Of a stretch of 32,702 bases of DNA, positions 32,438-32,702 are shown in pieces (the first letter of the stretch is position 1; each line of letters starts with the position of its first letter). The notes beneath the pieces are model-generated. The model saw nothing but the letters and a program-made list of their open reading frames with translations. It searched no databases and was not told the origin of the DNA. The position numbers and the translations under genes are program-made. The DNA lies in assembly GCA_002633005.1 (NCBI GenBank), contig NMRA01000030.1, positions 1,136,052-1,168,753 on the forward strand, in the 5' to 3' direction. The DNA comes from Phoronis australis. Its lineage: Eukaryota; Phoronida; Phoronidae.

Positions 32438-32702
32438 CATAGATTATAGACAACAGATTCGCAACTCCGGCATATTCTTACGAGCTGAGTTGACCTCTAA
32501 TGACCTATCTGCTGCAGTTTCCGGTCAGTTTTAATTTGACGAGAAATACCTGCATCTACTTTACTGTCTAAAACAGCGAAAAAAACATTAATTTATATTA
32601 ATTTCGGTATTGAAACGCTTTTCAAAGTCTTTCAATAGTAGAAGTGTTGGTATTGTGAGTACTTTTGGCAATGCTACTGGTAATTAATTTCAAAATTCAA
32701 AC
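32438..32702 (-). mobile_element. PHD-like zinc-finger TIR element, copy 2 (cut by window end)
   Basis: This matches the first 265 or so bases of copy 1 at 11833 in the same orientation, with only about five or six differences by eye. It starts with the same CATAGATTAT terminus. Copy 1 has its stem-loops and ORF further in, so those parts of copy 2 would be just outside the window. The flank differs from copy 1, which confirms the left boundary at CATAG. Confidence 0.85.

Overview
This window is animal genomic DNA. Its one confident host gene is a partial nuclear DNA topoisomerase II (TOP2) gene on the plus strand. Ten coding exons between 8912 and 30859 splice in frame (1767 nt, 589 codons). 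They encode the whole GHKL ATPase domain, the transducer with its Q-T-K loop, the TOPRIM domain (EGDSA and DQDQDG motifs) and the first residues of the cleavage core. The first coding exon was not found and would lie upstream of 8912. The winged-helix domain, catalytic tyrosine and C-terminal tail must lie beyond 32702. Large introns (up to about 5.3 kb), GT-AG junctions and remnants of THAP, Penelope-like and PIF/Harbinger-type elements point to an invertebrate metazoan. The protein reads closer to vertebrate TOP2B than to fungal TOP2. I cannot fix the phylum from sequence alone; a marine invertebrate deuterostome or lophotrochozoan is a guess.

Layout. Positions 1-8911 hold no gene I can support: AT-rich sequence, a small foldback repeat and the first cluster of a long repeat family (family A). 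The intron 9116-10413 holds a terminal-inverted-repeat (TIR) element that encloses a tRNA-like sequence. The intron 10508-15626 is a chain of elements. It has a 785-bp TIR element with a TTA target duplication, then a 936-bp TIR element with a minus-strand ORF for a PHD-like zinc finger followed by two perfect histone-type 3' stem-loops, then a GC-rich direct repeat and a frameshifted THAP domain. The 64-nt exon at 15627 lies between two halves of an inverted repeat. The intron 17668-18317 has two minisatellites, and the second has copied the 3' splice site and the first codons of the next exon. The intron 18629-21800 holds a Penelope-like reverse transcriptase scrap, the second family A cluster and tandem family B repeats. 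The intron 21975-27296 is dominated by a roughly 3.4-kb foldback element with a decayed gene inside. The intron 27540-29998 is almost wholly the third family A cluster. After the last exon come three minisatellites and the start of a second copy of the zinc-finger TIR element, cut by the window end.

The most notable signals are: (1) family A repeats carry about 25 CTCF-core-like motifs, all in one orientation and about 145-160 bp apart; (2) two histone-type stem-loops directly follow a small mobile zinc-finger ORF; (3) a minisatellite duplicates a splice acceptor and the GRNGYG codons of the ATPase; (4) two TOP2 exons are flanked by inverted repeats able to form long intronic duplexes.
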